Below the pieces are notes generated by a model. It ran no database searches. It was not told where the DNA came from and worked only from the letters and a program-made list of their open reading frames with translations. The translations under genes and the position numbers were made by a program. DNA of 64,000 nucleotides, taken from positions 186,001 to 250,000 of the forward strand of contig NZ_CAIJDP010000057.1 in the NCBI RefSeq assembly GCF_903819435.1, in the 5' to 3' direction. Positions 17,292 through 25,678 of this stretch are shown piece after piece (position 1 is the stretch's first letter; each line of letters begins with the position of its first letter). This DNA comes from Flavobacterium salmonis (GTDB lineage: Bacteria; Bacteroidota; Bacteroidia; Flavobacteriales; Flavobacteriaceae).

Positions 17292-17365
17292 CGGTCTGGA
17301 CGGGACTCGAACCCGCGACCCCATGCGTGACAGGCATGTATTCTAACCAACTGAACTACCAAACC
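17292..17365 (-). tRNA. tRNA-Asp (anticodon GTC), copy 1
   Basis: A 74-nt cloverleaf on the minus strand. The acceptor stem is GGTTTGG pairing with CCAGACC with one G-U pair, and the discriminator is G. The D-arm reads AGTTCAGTTGGTTAGA, the anticodon loop CTGTCAC has anticodon GTC, and the T-arm GGGTTCGAGTCCC is canonical. No CCA is encoded. It has its own promoter and terminator and is identical to the copy 366 bp away. Confidence 0.97.
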
Positions 17366-17384
17366 CACTGCTTTATTGTGACTG

Positions 17385-17414
17385 CAAAAATACAATAGAA
17401 CTTTGATTCTGCAA
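17385..17414 (-). promoter_or_regulatory. Promoter of tRNA-Asp copy 1
   Basis: On the minus strand a TTG (17412-17414), exactly 19 nt, then TATTTTTG (17385-17392) matches the Bacteroidetes TTG-N19-TAnnTTTG promoter. It ends 19 nt before the tRNA. The same CTTGCAGA context is found at copy 2. Confidence 0.8.
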
Positions 17415-17615
17415 GGTTTTTTGCGTTTTTTAAACAAATAAAAACGTTAATTTTTTAATGCACTGATTTCTATTAAAATAGAAACTTCAAAATGCCCTAA
17501 ATCAAAAAAGCCATCCACAAAGTGGAAAGCTTTTCATTGGTCTAACTACTAAACCGAGCTGAGAGTTACAAATTCTCAGCAAAACAACACAACTAATCTT
17601 AGATACCGTATTTGG

Positions 17616-17647
17616 GCAAAAAAGCCTTTCCGTTAAGAAAGGCTTCT
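17616..17647 (-). terminator. Terminator of tRNA-Asp copy 2
   Basis: 9-bp stem AAGCCTTTC / GAAAGGCTT (17622-17630 and 17637-17645), with T residues after it on the minus strand. Confidence 0.9.
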
Positions 17648-17657
17648 CCCAATATTG

Positions 17658-17731
17658 CGGTCTGGACGGGACTCGAACCCGCGACCCCATGCGTGACAGG
17701 CATGTATTCTAACCAACTGAACTACCAAACC
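17658..17731 (-). tRNA. tRNA-Asp (anticodon GTC), copy 2
   Basis: Same 74-nt tRNA-Asp as copy 1: acceptor GGTTTGG/CCAGACC, anticodon GTC, T-arm GGGTTCGAGTCCC, no encoded CCA. On the minus strand this is the upstream copy. The spacer between the two copies (17366-17615) shows no gene. Confidence 0.97.
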
Positions 17732-17749
17732 TCTGCGTTATTGCGGTTG

Positions 17750-17779
17750 CAAAGATAGTACAGAATTTCGTTTCTGCAA
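17750..17779 (-). promoter_or_regulatory. Promoter of tRNA-Asp copy 2
   Basis: On the minus strand a TTG (17777-17779), 19-nt spacer, then TATCTTTG (17750-17757). It has the same architecture as the copy 1 promoter and ends 18 nt before the tRNA. Confidence 0.82.
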
Positions 17780-17817
17780 GCGTTTTGATAAAAAAATTTG
17801 AATTTAATTTAAAAATA

Positions 17818-18744
17818 TCATCCAAAGTTTTGTTTTTCAACCAAATATGTCGTCAGAATTTTTTCGAAATTATCGCCTACATTGACCGGAACATACTTAA
17901 TTTGGTTCTTGGCACAGGTTAACGCCAGTTTTTTAAAGTAAGCTGCTGCCCTGTTTTCATATTCCAGCTTTACATTATCGGCAAAAATCGAAACTTCTTC
18001 GCCTGATTCTAAGTCGATAAACTTTCTTGGCGTGTTATCGAAGTCAAATTTCAGCTCGGTTTCGTGATCGACAACGTGAAACAAAACGACTTTATGTTTG
18101 TTGTGTTTTAAGTGCTGTAAGGCATTAAAGAGTTTTTCATCATCTTCAGACTGAAACATATCCGTAAAAAGAATAATCATCGAACGACGATGCATTTTCT
18201 CTGCGATTTGATGCAGATACGTAATAGTATCTGTGCTTTTTTTTACTTTTGGATGTTCTAATAATTGTTCCAGTTTGTTTAATAACATTCTGTGGTGACG
18301 ATCGCTTCCTTTTTCAGGGGCGTAATATTCGTAACTATTGGAGAAAACGCTTAAACCAACGGCATCACGCTGTTTCTTTAAAATATTCATCAAAACTGCT
18401 GAAGCCAAAACCGCAAAACCAATCTTTTTTTCGTAAAAAGACTGATTCGATTTCAGTTCAGGATAATGCATCGAAGACGAATTATCGACAATAATATGAC
18501 AGCGCAAATTGGTTTCTTCTTCAAAACGCTTCGTATATAAACGATCTGTTTTGGCAAATAATTTCCAGTCGATGTGCTTGGTGCTTTCGCCTGCATTATA
18601 CACTTTATGCTCGGCGAATTCAGCCGAAAATCCATGAAACGGACTCTTGTGCATTCCGGATATAAAACCTTCCACAACCTGATTTGCCAGCATTTCAAGG
18701 TGCTGAAAACTGGAGACTTTCTCTATTTCCGATTCAATTTTCAT
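17818..18744 (-). CDS. DUF58 domain protein (VWA-like)
   Basis: 308 residues, normal for the family. The core DUF58 signature STKHIDWKLFAKTDRLYTKR lies at about residues 54-73. A von Willebrand A-like fold follows: CHIIVDNSSSMHY (MIDAS-type DxSxS) at about 83-95, and MIILFTDMFQSEDD near 170. Family members usually accompany MoxR ATPases and Bat/CoxE-like genes in chaperone or stress systems. Here the partner is instead an M1 aminopeptidase. The start codon overlaps the stop of that gene (ATGA), so the two are co-translated. No MoxR gene is in the window. The molecular role is unknown. Confidence 0.88.
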   Translation of the reverse strand: MKIESEIEKVSSFQHLEMLANQVVEGFISGMHKSPFHGFSAEFAEHKVYNAGESTKHIDWKLFAKTDRLYTKRFEEETNLRCHIIVDNSSSMHYPELKSNQSFYEKKIGFAVLASAVLMNILKKQRDAVGLSVFSNSYEYYAPEKGSDRHHRMLLNKLEQLLEHPKVKKSTDTITYLHQIAEKMHRRSMIILFTDMFQSEDDEKLFNALQHLKHNKHKVVLFHVVDHETELKFDFDNTPRKFIDLESGEEVSIFADNVKLEYENRAAAYFKKLALTCAKNQIKYVPVNVGDNFEKILTTYLVEKQNFG

Positions 18745-21314
18745 TCGGTTTCTTTTTTAATATTTTGTGCTTTATAAAGCAAATCTGTCGCCATAAACAA
18801 TTTACGTTTCAGAATCGGACTAAAATTAGGGTTTTCTTTTAAGAATCGCTGTATTTCATCAAAAGCATATTTCGATGAATATCTTCCAACGGTATTGTCC
18901 AGCCAGTCTTTCGGAAAGAAAATATCTCCCGTGCGCTGGATTTCTTCTGTCAAATCTAATGAAAATCTGATGTATTTTCGAGCACTTTCCTGACGAAGTG
19001 GATGATTTATGTTTGCCAAACCAACAGAAACCCAGGATTCTTTCTCGCGATTTGCATCGTCTTTTAACGATTCCATAAAAGCATTTCGAACCGATTCGTC
19101 TTTTGACAAGGACGGAAGCAGAAATTCAAAGCGTTTCTTTTTATCCGGATTTGTGATTGAAGTTCTCGTTTTCTCCAAAATTTCATCCGCTTTTTTATGC
19201 TTAAAAATTGCCAGATTCATTGCCATATTGCTATAATCATCTTCGTTTAATTTCAATCCCGAAATTACAACTTCTTTATTCCAAATCTTATATAATCTGG
19301 CTTTCGCCGAATCTGAATAAGCAATCGAACTAAACAATCCGAACAGCGTTTTTTTAATGTTCGAAGATAAATTAGCCTGTAAACGTTCATCTAAAATACC
19401 CACTAGCTGATTCTGAACTTTCTTTTGCTGTTTTCCGGTAAAAAACCTCCAGTAAATCGTATTTAAATTCCCTGATGCAATTCGCAACACCAATTCATTT
19501 TCTTCGGACTGAATTCCTTTTACAAAACAATCAAAAGCTCTGTCTGGAGAAATGTTCCCCACCAAAGTATTTTCATAAAGATTGCTGTACGCTGAAGCTC
19601 TTGCAACCTCATCTTTCAATGTCGAAATATAATTTAAATGAGTCCCGTCAAGCGGAAAAACGCCGTATCCAAAACCATTATAATTGTAAATAATGGCAAA
19701 CGGTTTTTCAAGTCCGGCAGCTTCTTTTACGATCAGACTTTTAGCTGTAATATTTGCGGTTACCACTTTTACATCATTCGAATAAACGAAACCAATCTGA
19801 AAAACCTGTGGCCAGATATTGCTGGATTTATCTTCTGCTTGCTGTATAATTTCAAACTTCCTGATTCGGTTTTGATCGTCGTATTCTATTTTATCTGTAA
19901 AAATGGCTCTTCCGGATTTGTTAACCCAGACTTCGCTCCATTTCTTCATATCCAGTGGTGATTCGTCATCAAGGATTGCTACGAGATTATTCCAGTCGGC
20001 ATTGTCGTTGGCGTATTTCTGAATGTATTTTTGGATTCCTTTCTGAAAAGCGGCTGCCCCCATTGAGGCCTCTAACTGACGCATCATAATTGGCGCTTTG
20101 TTGTAAATTATGGCACCATAAAGAGATCCTGCATTTTTTAAATTCTCCAGATGCTGCTTTATCGGATGCGTTCCCAACGATCGGTCTTCTGCGTAAGCGC
20201 TTCCATAATGCGCCGTCAAAAACTGCAGATTATGATTGACTTTCGGAAAAATCGGATTCATAATTTTGTCTGCCATAAAGTTGGCAAAAACTTCTTTCAT
20301 CCAGACATCATCAAACCATTTCATTGTTACCAAATCGCCAAACCACATGTGCGAGGTTTCGTGTGCGATCAATTTTGCACGGTTTAATTTTTCGCTGTCA
20401 GTTGCGCTGTTATCCAGAAACAAAGTCGATTCTCTGTATTGAATTGCACCAACGTGTTCCATTCCGCCATATTGAAAAACCGGAATAGCAGCAAAATCCA
20501 GTTTCTGAAACGGAAATTTATAATTAGTATACTTTTCTAAAAAATCCAAAGACTGCTGATGCAGATTAAAAATCGTATCGGTACTGCTTTCCAGTTTACC
20601 TCGGTCATTTTCGCGGTATAAAAAAGTCATTTCCAGACCAGGTTTCTGCGTCACGGTATTGAATTTTCCGGCTACAAACGAAAACAAATACGTACTCATT
20701 TTGTCTGATTCACCAAAAGTGTACAAAGTAAAATCGCCTTTTTCAACAGTCTCTTTTACATCGGCTCCAGCCAAAACCTTCCAGTCTTTTGGAACCGAAA
20801 GACTCAATTTATAAGTTGCTTTGATGTCCGGCTGATCAAAACACGGAAACAATGTACTCGCCCGATCCGGAACTAACAAAGTGTACAGAAAATCATCGTT
20901 TCGGTTTAAAGATAGATTTCCGGCGGTGAATGAAACATTAATTGTATTTTTTCCTAAAGTCAAACTTTCAACCGGAATTACAATATGCCCTTTTTCATGA
21001 ACAATCGCTATATTTTTTCCGTTTGCAGCAACTGATTTTATGTTTTGGGTTTTCTCCTTAAAATCTAAATATAAAGGCTGACTTAAATCTGCCAAATTCA
21101 AATTTAAACTCAATTCAGAATTGATATTTTCACTTTTCTGATGCGGAATTTCAAAAGACAAACCGTAAGAAACATTTGAAATCTTCTGTTTTCGAAAAAT
21201 AGCCATCTGCTCAGAAACGCCATTTTCTAAAAAAACACTTTCTTTTTGTTTTGATTGGCAAAAACCGGATGTAAGAATTGTAAAAAGGCAGAGAAAGCTG
21301 TAGAAAATTTTCAT
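18741..21314 (-). CDS. M1-family zinc aminopeptidase, exported
   Basis: 857 residues with signal peptide MKIFYSFLCLFTILTSGFCQ, so periplasmic or surface. M1 peptidase core: substrate-recognition loop QYGGMEHVGAIQYRE (about residues 285-299), zinc site HETSH in KLIAHETSHMWFGDLVTMKW (about 315-334), and the third zinc ligand Glu in WMKEVFANFMADK. The family GAMEN motif is GGMEH here. A C-terminal helical ERAP1-like region follows (residues 540-857). It removes N-terminal residues from peptides. The stop overlaps the start of the DUF58 gene (ATGA). Its start ATG is at 21312-21314. Confidence 0.93.
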   Translation of the reverse strand: MKIFYSFLCLFTILTSGFCQSKQKESVFLENGVSEQMAIFRKQKISNVSYGLSFEIPHQKSENINSELSLNLNLADLSQPLYLDFKEKTQNIKSVAANGKNIAIVHEKGHIVIPVESLTLGKNTINVSFTAGNLSLNRNDDFLYTLLVPDRASTLFPCFDQPDIKATYKLSLSVPKDWKVLAGADVKETVEKGDFTLYTFGESDKMSTYLFSFVAGKFNTVTQKPGLEMTFLYRENDRGKLESSTDTIFNLHQQSLDFLEKYTNYKFPFQKLDFAAIPVFQYGGMEHVGAIQYRESTLFLDNSATDSEKLNRAKLIAHETSHMWFGDLVTMKWFDDVWMKEVFANFMADKIMNPIFPKVNHNLQFLTAHYGSAYAEDRSLGTHPIKQHLENLKNAGSLYGAIIYNKAPIMMRQLEASMGAAAFQKGIQKYIQKYANDNADWNNLVAILDDESPLDMKKWSEVWVNKSGRAIFTDKIEYDDQNRIRKFEIIQQAEDKSSNIWPQVFQIGFVYSNDVKVVTANITAKSLIVKEAAGLEKPFAIIYNYNGFGYGVFPLDGTHLNYISTLKDEVARASAYSNLYENTLVGNISPDRAFDCFVKGIQSEENELVLRIASGNLNTIYWRFFTGKQQKKVQNQLVGILDERLQANLSSNIKKTLFGLFSSIAYSDSAKARLYKIWNKEVVISGLKLNEDDYSNMAMNLAIFKHKKADEILEKTRTSITNPDKKKRFEFLLPSLSKDESVRNAFMESLKDDANREKESWVSVGLANINHPLRQESARKYIRFSLDLTEEIQRTGDIFFPKDWLDNTVGRYSSKYAFDEIQRFLKENPNFSPILKRKLFMATDLLYKAQNIKKETE

Positions 21315-21352
21315 TTTTGGAGGAATATAAGATTAGTAAAAATAAAAAATCC

Positions 21353-21425
21353 TCGACAAATTCACGAATTTTTGCTTTGCTATTTTTACTTATTAAACAA
21401 TGCGTGAATTCGTGGCAAAAAAACA
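21353..21425. repeat. 'AATTCACG / CGTGAATT' inverted repeat in the M1-lipoprotein spacer
   Basis: AAATTCACGAATT near 21358 and GTGAATTCGTGGC near 21401 form imperfect arms of a repeat that also brackets 57.91-58.20 kb. No gene is present. Confidence 0.5.
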
Positions 21426-21456
21426 TAAAAAGGGCCCAACTTTCGCCAGGCCTTTT
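21426..21456 (-). terminator. Terminator after the DUF4082-like lipoprotein gene
   Basis: On the minus strand GGCCTGGC-gaaa-GTTGGGCC (21433-21452, including G-U pairs and a stable GAAA loop) precedes T residues. It is the same hairpin type as that after trxA. Confidence 0.85.
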
Positions 21457-21483
21457 AAACATACTAATTCAAACTATCCAAAA

Positions 21484-22062
21484 TTATTCTGTCTGCTGAA
21501 AATCAAAACTTAAATCTCCGGCATTATACGTAGTGGCAATGGTCGTTGGAAAAGTCTGCGCTGTGCCCGAAAGCCATCTGTACTCATTAAAAGTGATATT
21601 TCCGGCGACAATAGGATATGTAGCAGCAGAATTATCGGCTTTATTCTTTTTATACCAGTCATTAGAATTCATAGAGATCAGGTATTTTTTGTCTTTCTCC
21701 AAGTCAAGTTCACTGATTACTTTTTTAACCTCAACATCCGCAGTCGCAACATTTAAAGTTTCGGAACGCAATACTGTTTTTGTTGTATAATCCCAAATGG
21801 TAACACGCAAAGAAGGATTTGTAGCCGGAAGTTTTAACGTAATCGCTTTTATTTTTCCTTTAACTGTTGGTGTAAATACCAATCCGAATTCGTAATCCCC
21901 CGAATTGATAAAATTGGTTGAAGTTGTAAAACCGGTTTGCGTATAATAAGCGGCTAACGGATTTTCTGTCTGAAATTTTGGTGAATTATCATCATCACTA
22001 CTGCATGAAACAGTAAATACTGCAATTGATAAAATGGCAAAAATAGTTTTAAGCGTTTTCAT
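21484..22062 (-). CDS. Lipoprotein with DUF4082-like domain
   Basis: 192 residues from the ATG at 22060-22062. A longer frame starts upstream, but only this start gives a lipoprotein signal: MKTLKTIFAILSIAVFTVSC, Cys at 20, followed by SSDDD, a common Flavobacterium surface-lipoprotein sequence. The rest (about 45-190) resembles DUF4082, a beta-sandwich found in surface proteins: YEFGLVFTPTVKGKIKAITL, RVTIWDYTTKTVLRSE, KKYLISMNSNDWY. It is probably outer-membrane anchored, with unknown ligand. It is divergent from the LytTR/kinase operon. Confidence 0.78.
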   Translation of the reverse strand: MKTLKTIFAILSIAVFTVSCSSDDDNSPKFQTENPLAAYYTQTGFTTSTNFINSGDYEFGLVFTPTVKGKIKAITLKLPATNPSLRVTIWDYTTKTVLRSETLNVATADVEVKKVISELDLEKDKKYLISMNSNDWYKKNKADNSAATYPIVAGNITFNEYRWLSGTAQTFPTTIATTYNAGDLSFDFQQTE

Positions 22063-22264
22063 AATAATTTTAATTTTAAAATGGTTCAAATGGTTCTTTT
22101 TTAATTCAATAACATTTATTTTTGTAAAGTTCAAAGTCGGAAAAAATGATTTATTTTTGCTTTCAACTGAATTACGGGACAAATTTGAATCAATAAAATC
22201 TCGTTAAAAACACCCAATAGACAAACAACGTTTTAAATAGACAGACAACACCAAACAGGCTGTA

Positions 22265-22969
22265 ATGATGAAGAAATACTCTTGTATTATCGTTGATGAT
22301 GATGAAATTGACAGACTTACGGTACTATCTTTTGCCAAAAAATTTCCGGTTTTGGATATTCTAGGTGTTTTCGAATCTGCTGAAGAAGCACTTCCGTTTA
22401 TACAAAAACAAAAAGTAGATATCTTATTTCTGGACATTGATATGCCGGGTTTAAACGGAATCGAATTCAGAAAAGATGCCCTCGAAATTCCCGTTTGCAT
22501 TTTTATAACCGCACATCCGGAACATGCTGTAGAAAGTTTTCAGATCGAAACCTTAGATTTTATAGTAAAGCCATTAAAACTCGATCGTTTTACGCAAACG
22601 ATGAAGCGCATTGAGGAATTTATGGAAATCAAACTCAAAGCTTCTCTTTTTGAGGCCAGCATCGGCGGAGATACCATTTATATCAAAGAAGGTCACGAGC
22701 AGACCAAAGTAAAACTGCATGAAATTCTCTATCTCGAAGCTTTAAAAGATTATACCTTAGTTGTTACAGAAAGAAAAAGGCATTGTGTTTTATCTAGTAT
22801 AGGAAACCTGCTGAAAGAACCTCATTTTCAGTCCTTTATTCGTATTCACAGAAGTTTTGCTGTGCAAAAACAATTTATTCAGAAAATGAATTCGACCGAA
22901 ATTATTTTAAACAATAACATCTCCATTCCGGTTGGCAGAAGCTACAAAGACAACTTAAACCTGATTTAG
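22265..22969 (+). CDS. LytTR-family response regulator
   Basis: 234 residues. A receiver domain occupies about 1-120: CIIVDDDEIDRLT (acidic pair), phospho-acceptor Asp in ILFLDIDMPGLNGIEF (about 56-71), ITAHPEHAVES with the conserved Thr, and Lys in DFIVKPLKLDRF. A LytTR DNA-binding domain occupies about 135-234: TIYIKEGHEQTKVKLHEILY, then LEALKDYTLVVT, FIRIHRSFAVQKQFI and ISIPVGRSYKDNL. The downstream kinase gene starts directly after its stop codon (TAG then ATG), so the pair forms one operon and one signalling unit. The start is ATG 22265, with a second ATG immediately after. Confidence 0.94.
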   Translation: MMKKYSCIIVDDDEIDRLTVLSFAKKFPVLDILGVFESAEEALPFIQKQKVDILFLDIDMPGLNGIEFRKDALEIPVCIFITAHPEHAVESFQIETLDFIVKPLKLDRFTQTMKRIEEFMEIKLKASLFEASIGGDTIYIKEGHEQTKVKLHEILYLEALKDYTLVVTERKRHCVLSSIGNLLKEPHFQSFIRIHRSFAVQKQFIQKMNSTEIILNNNISIPVGRSYKDNLNLI

Positions 22970-25051
22970 ATGAAGAAAGCCGGTTTTTTGATTTTGTCTT
23001 TTTTTATAATTGTTTCTGTTTTTGCACAGCAGGAACCAAATTTAGCAAAATATAAAACTACGGAACAGAAACTAAAAGCCTGGCTTAAATATTCTCAGGC
23101 TCTTTTAGACAAAGAAGAATATTCCAAACTTATCATCGCTTCACAAAAAGGTATTGCACTTTCAAAAAATTATCACAAGTATTTAAGCACATTTTATCTG
23201 CATCAGGGAATTGCTTATGAATTCAGTAACAACCAATATAAAAAAGCGTTGGTCAATTATGAAAATGCTCTGAAATATGCCCAAAAAGTCCGTCATATCG
23301 AAAATCAGACTTCTTCTTTAATGCGGCTTAATTATATCTATTACTCTTTAAACGAAAACAGAAAAGGCAAAGCATTAATTGAAACCATTAAAAAAGTACT
23401 TGACACCACGAAAAGTAATTATGTACGCGCGGTTCTTTACGGAAGTCTGGGCGAATACTATTTGAATACTTCTGAATATGAAAATTTCATAGGCTATCAA
23501 CTAAAAGCCATAAACTATAAAAAACGGCTGGATAAAAACATCCCAAATACAGAAAACATAGGTGTCTCCTATTGCCAAATAGCGAGTGCTTATGTTAAAA
23601 TGAAACAATTTGATAAAGCCATTGAGTATTTAAACGAATCAAAACCTTACATTAAAACATCTCCCTACGTAAGTGCTTTTTCGTGCAATTATTTATTACA
23701 GTGTTACGCTGCCAAAAAACAGCCGGACAGCATTAAAAAATATTATAAATTAATTTACACCTACCCCTCAGCAAAAGATTCCCTGTTTCTTAACTTAAGT
23801 TTTGCAAACCAAAGCATGTCTAAATATTACGCAGATGAAGGACAGATTTACAAAGCTCATTATTATGCCAAAAAAGCTGTTTTATTTGGACAAAAGTCAA
23901 CAGACGAAGAAATTCTTATGGAGGCAAACACCATAATGGGCAGGGTTTTATATGAAAAGGGAGATTATAAAAATGCTATTAAAACACTTAAGGAAGCATC
24001 AAAGGATGCATTAAACTACGACAAGGAATTCTTTGTTATCATCAATCAGAAACTGTCTCAAAGCTATGCAGCTCTCGGACTTTGGAAAGAGGCTTTTTAT
24101 TATAAAGAAATCTACTCCAAATACAATGACGAGATGATGCGAGAGTCGGCTAAACAAAATATTGCCAATGCCGAAGCACGATATCAGAATAAAACTAAGG
24201 GGCAGGAAATAAAAAACCTTTCGGCTCAGAATACCATCAAAAACATTCAGATTAACGATGCCAGAAAACAGCGTTTCTATTTGATTTCGGGACTTGTATT
24301 GGTTTTTATAATCGGAATACTATTGTTCAGACAAAATCAAAACCGTAAAAAAACAAATCAAAAATTACAGCTCCTAAATCAGGAACTCGATGAAGCCAAT
24401 AAAATCAAAGCGAGATTCTTCGGAATTCTAAACCATGATTTACGAAGCCCGATTTCAAATCTGATTCACTTTTTACATCTTCAAAAAGAAAATCCGGAAC
24501 TCATTGACGAAGAAACTGCTTTACGAATGCAGGCGAAAATAATTTCCGGAGCCGAAAATTTACTATCCTCCATGGAAGATATTTTGCTTTGGAGCAAAGG
24601 CCAGATGGAAAATTTTAAACCGCATTTTAAAAATATTCCAGTCGAACTTATATTCGAAGATACAAAGAAGCATTTTTCAGCCATAGAAAATATCGAAATT
24701 TCATTTGAAAATTCCGAAAACATTATTTTAAATACCGATGAAAATTATCTGAAAGCCATTATCCGAAATCTCACCGGAAATGCTGTAAAAGCACTGGATA
24801 AAAACAAAAACGGAAAAATAATCTGGAAAGCCTGGCAGGAAAACAATCAAACGTATCTTTCGATAACAGATAACGGCCCGGGAGAAAATCTGGAAAAATT
24901 CAAAGCTCTTTATGATGATTCAGAAGTCATCGGAATCAAGTCTGGTCTGGGATTACATTTAATCAGAGATCTGGGAACAGCTATTAACTGTAAAATCGAA
25001 GTCAGCTCTAAACCGGGATTCGGAACTACTTTTACGATTTTATTCCAATAA
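22970..25051 (+). CDS. Sensor histidine kinase with extracytoplasmic TPR domain
   Basis: 693 residues. A signal peptide (MKKAGFLILSFFIIVSVFAQ) is followed by TPR repeats over about 35-420 (for example YKKALVNYENALKYAQK and FDKAIEYLNESKPY). One TM helix lies near 440-458 (FYLISGLVLVFIIGILLF). A coiled linker leads to the HisKA domain with phospho-acceptor His in FFGILNHDLRSPISNLIHFL (about 487). The HATPase has N box LTGNAVKALDKN, G1 ITDNGPGENL, G2 GLGLHLIRDLG and PGFGTTFTILF at the end. It pairs with the abutting LytTR regulator. LytTR regulators more often pair with LytS-type kinases, so a HisKA partner is noteworthy. The signal is unknown. Confidence 0.93.
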   Translation: MKKAGFLILSFFIIVSVFAQQEPNLAKYKTTEQKLKAWLKYSQALLDKEEYSKLIIASQKGIALSKNYHKYLSTFYLHQGIAYEFSNNQYKKALVNYENALKYAQKVRHIENQTSSLMRLNYIYYSLNENRKGKALIETIKKVLDTTKSNYVRAVLYGSLGEYYLNTSEYENFIGYQLKAINYKKRLDKNIPNTENIGVSYCQIASAYVKMKQFDKAIEYLNESKPYIKTSPYVSAFSCNYLLQCYAAKKQPDSIKKYYKLIYTYPSAKDSLFLNLSFANQSMSKYYADEGQIYKAHYYAKKAVLFGQKSTDEEILMEANTIMGRVLYEKGDYKNAIKTLKEASKDALNYDKEFFVIINQKLSQSYAALGLWKEAFYYKEIYSKYNDEMMRESAKQNIANAEARYQNKTKGQEIKNLSAQNTIKNIQINDARKQRFYLISGLVLVFIIGILLFRQNQNRKKTNQKLQLLNQELDEANKIKARFFGILNHDLRSPISNLIHFLHLQKENPELIDEETALRMQAKIISGAENLLSSMEDILLWSKGQMENFKPHFKNIPVELIFEDTKKHFSAIENIEISFENSENIILNTDENYLKAIIRNLTGNAVKALDKNKNGKIIWKAWQENNQTYLSITDNGPGENLEKFKALYDDSEVIGIKSGLGLHLIRDLGTAINCKIEVSSKPGFGTTFTILFQ

Positions 25052-25082
25052 AAAAGGCCCGACTTTCGTCAGACCTTCTTTA
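25049..25082 (-). terminator. Terminator after trxA
   Basis: On the minus strand GGTCTGAC-gaaa-GTCGGGCC with two G-T pairs is followed by a T run. It overlaps the 3' end of the convergent kinase gene and may serve both. Confidence 0.85.
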
Positions 25083-25102
25083 TATAAATCATAATCTTAC
25101 GA

Positions 25103-25420
25103 TTACAACAAAGCATCTAAACTATCTGCGTAGGTTTGTTTCGGAGCAACTCCTACTTGTTTTCCTACTACTTCACCGTTGTGAAAAACCAAAACGGTTG
25201 GAATGTTACGCACCCCATATTTTGCAGCGAATTCCTGGTTTGCATCAACATCAACTTTTCCAACAACAACTTTACCTTCGTATTCGTTGCTTAATTCATC
25301 AATGATTGGACCAACCATTCTACAAGGACCACACCATGCTGCCCAAAAATCTACCATTACAGGTTTATCTGATTTCAAAACTACTTCGTCAAAAGTAGCA
25401 TCTGTTATTGCTAATGCCAT
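25103..25420 (-). CDS. trxA: Thioredoxin
   Basis: 105 residues, the standard cytosolic thioredoxin size. Active site WCGPC in FWAAWCGPCRMVGPIIDEL (Cys near 30 and 33), cis-Pro in RNIPTVLVFHNGEVV near 73, and the central Asp in DKPVMVDFW. It reduces protein disulfides using thioredoxin reductase. It is a single gene, convergent with the kinase operon, with its own terminator. Confidence 0.97.
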   Translation of the reverse strand: MALAITDATFDEVVLKSDKPVMVDFWAAWCGPCRMVGPIIDELSNEYEGKVVVGKVDVDANQEFAAKYGVRNIPTVLVFHNGEVVGKQVGVAPKQTYADSLDALL

Positions 25421-25678
25421 AATAATTTTATTTAAGTTACTTCTTCAACTATATTAAAGGTAACAATTTTTAATGGGTTTAAAACTTACTACAAATTTAG
25501 AAATTTTATATCATTCCAACGTCATTCGCAAATTAGTTTTGATTATAAATGTATTGTCAATATTTATATTAACAGTAAACCTCTTATTTAAAGCATAGTA
25601 TTTTCTAGAAAACATCAAATTTAATTGTAAATAACCTCTTTTATTTAACGTATCTTTAATATTCCAAAACCGTTTCTG

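Noticed and set aside
17502..17690. Minus-strand reading frame of 62 codons
   Set aside because: It overlaps tRNA-Asp copy 2 and its terminator; the protein (MGSRVRVPSRPQYWEK) is a translation of tRNA sequence.
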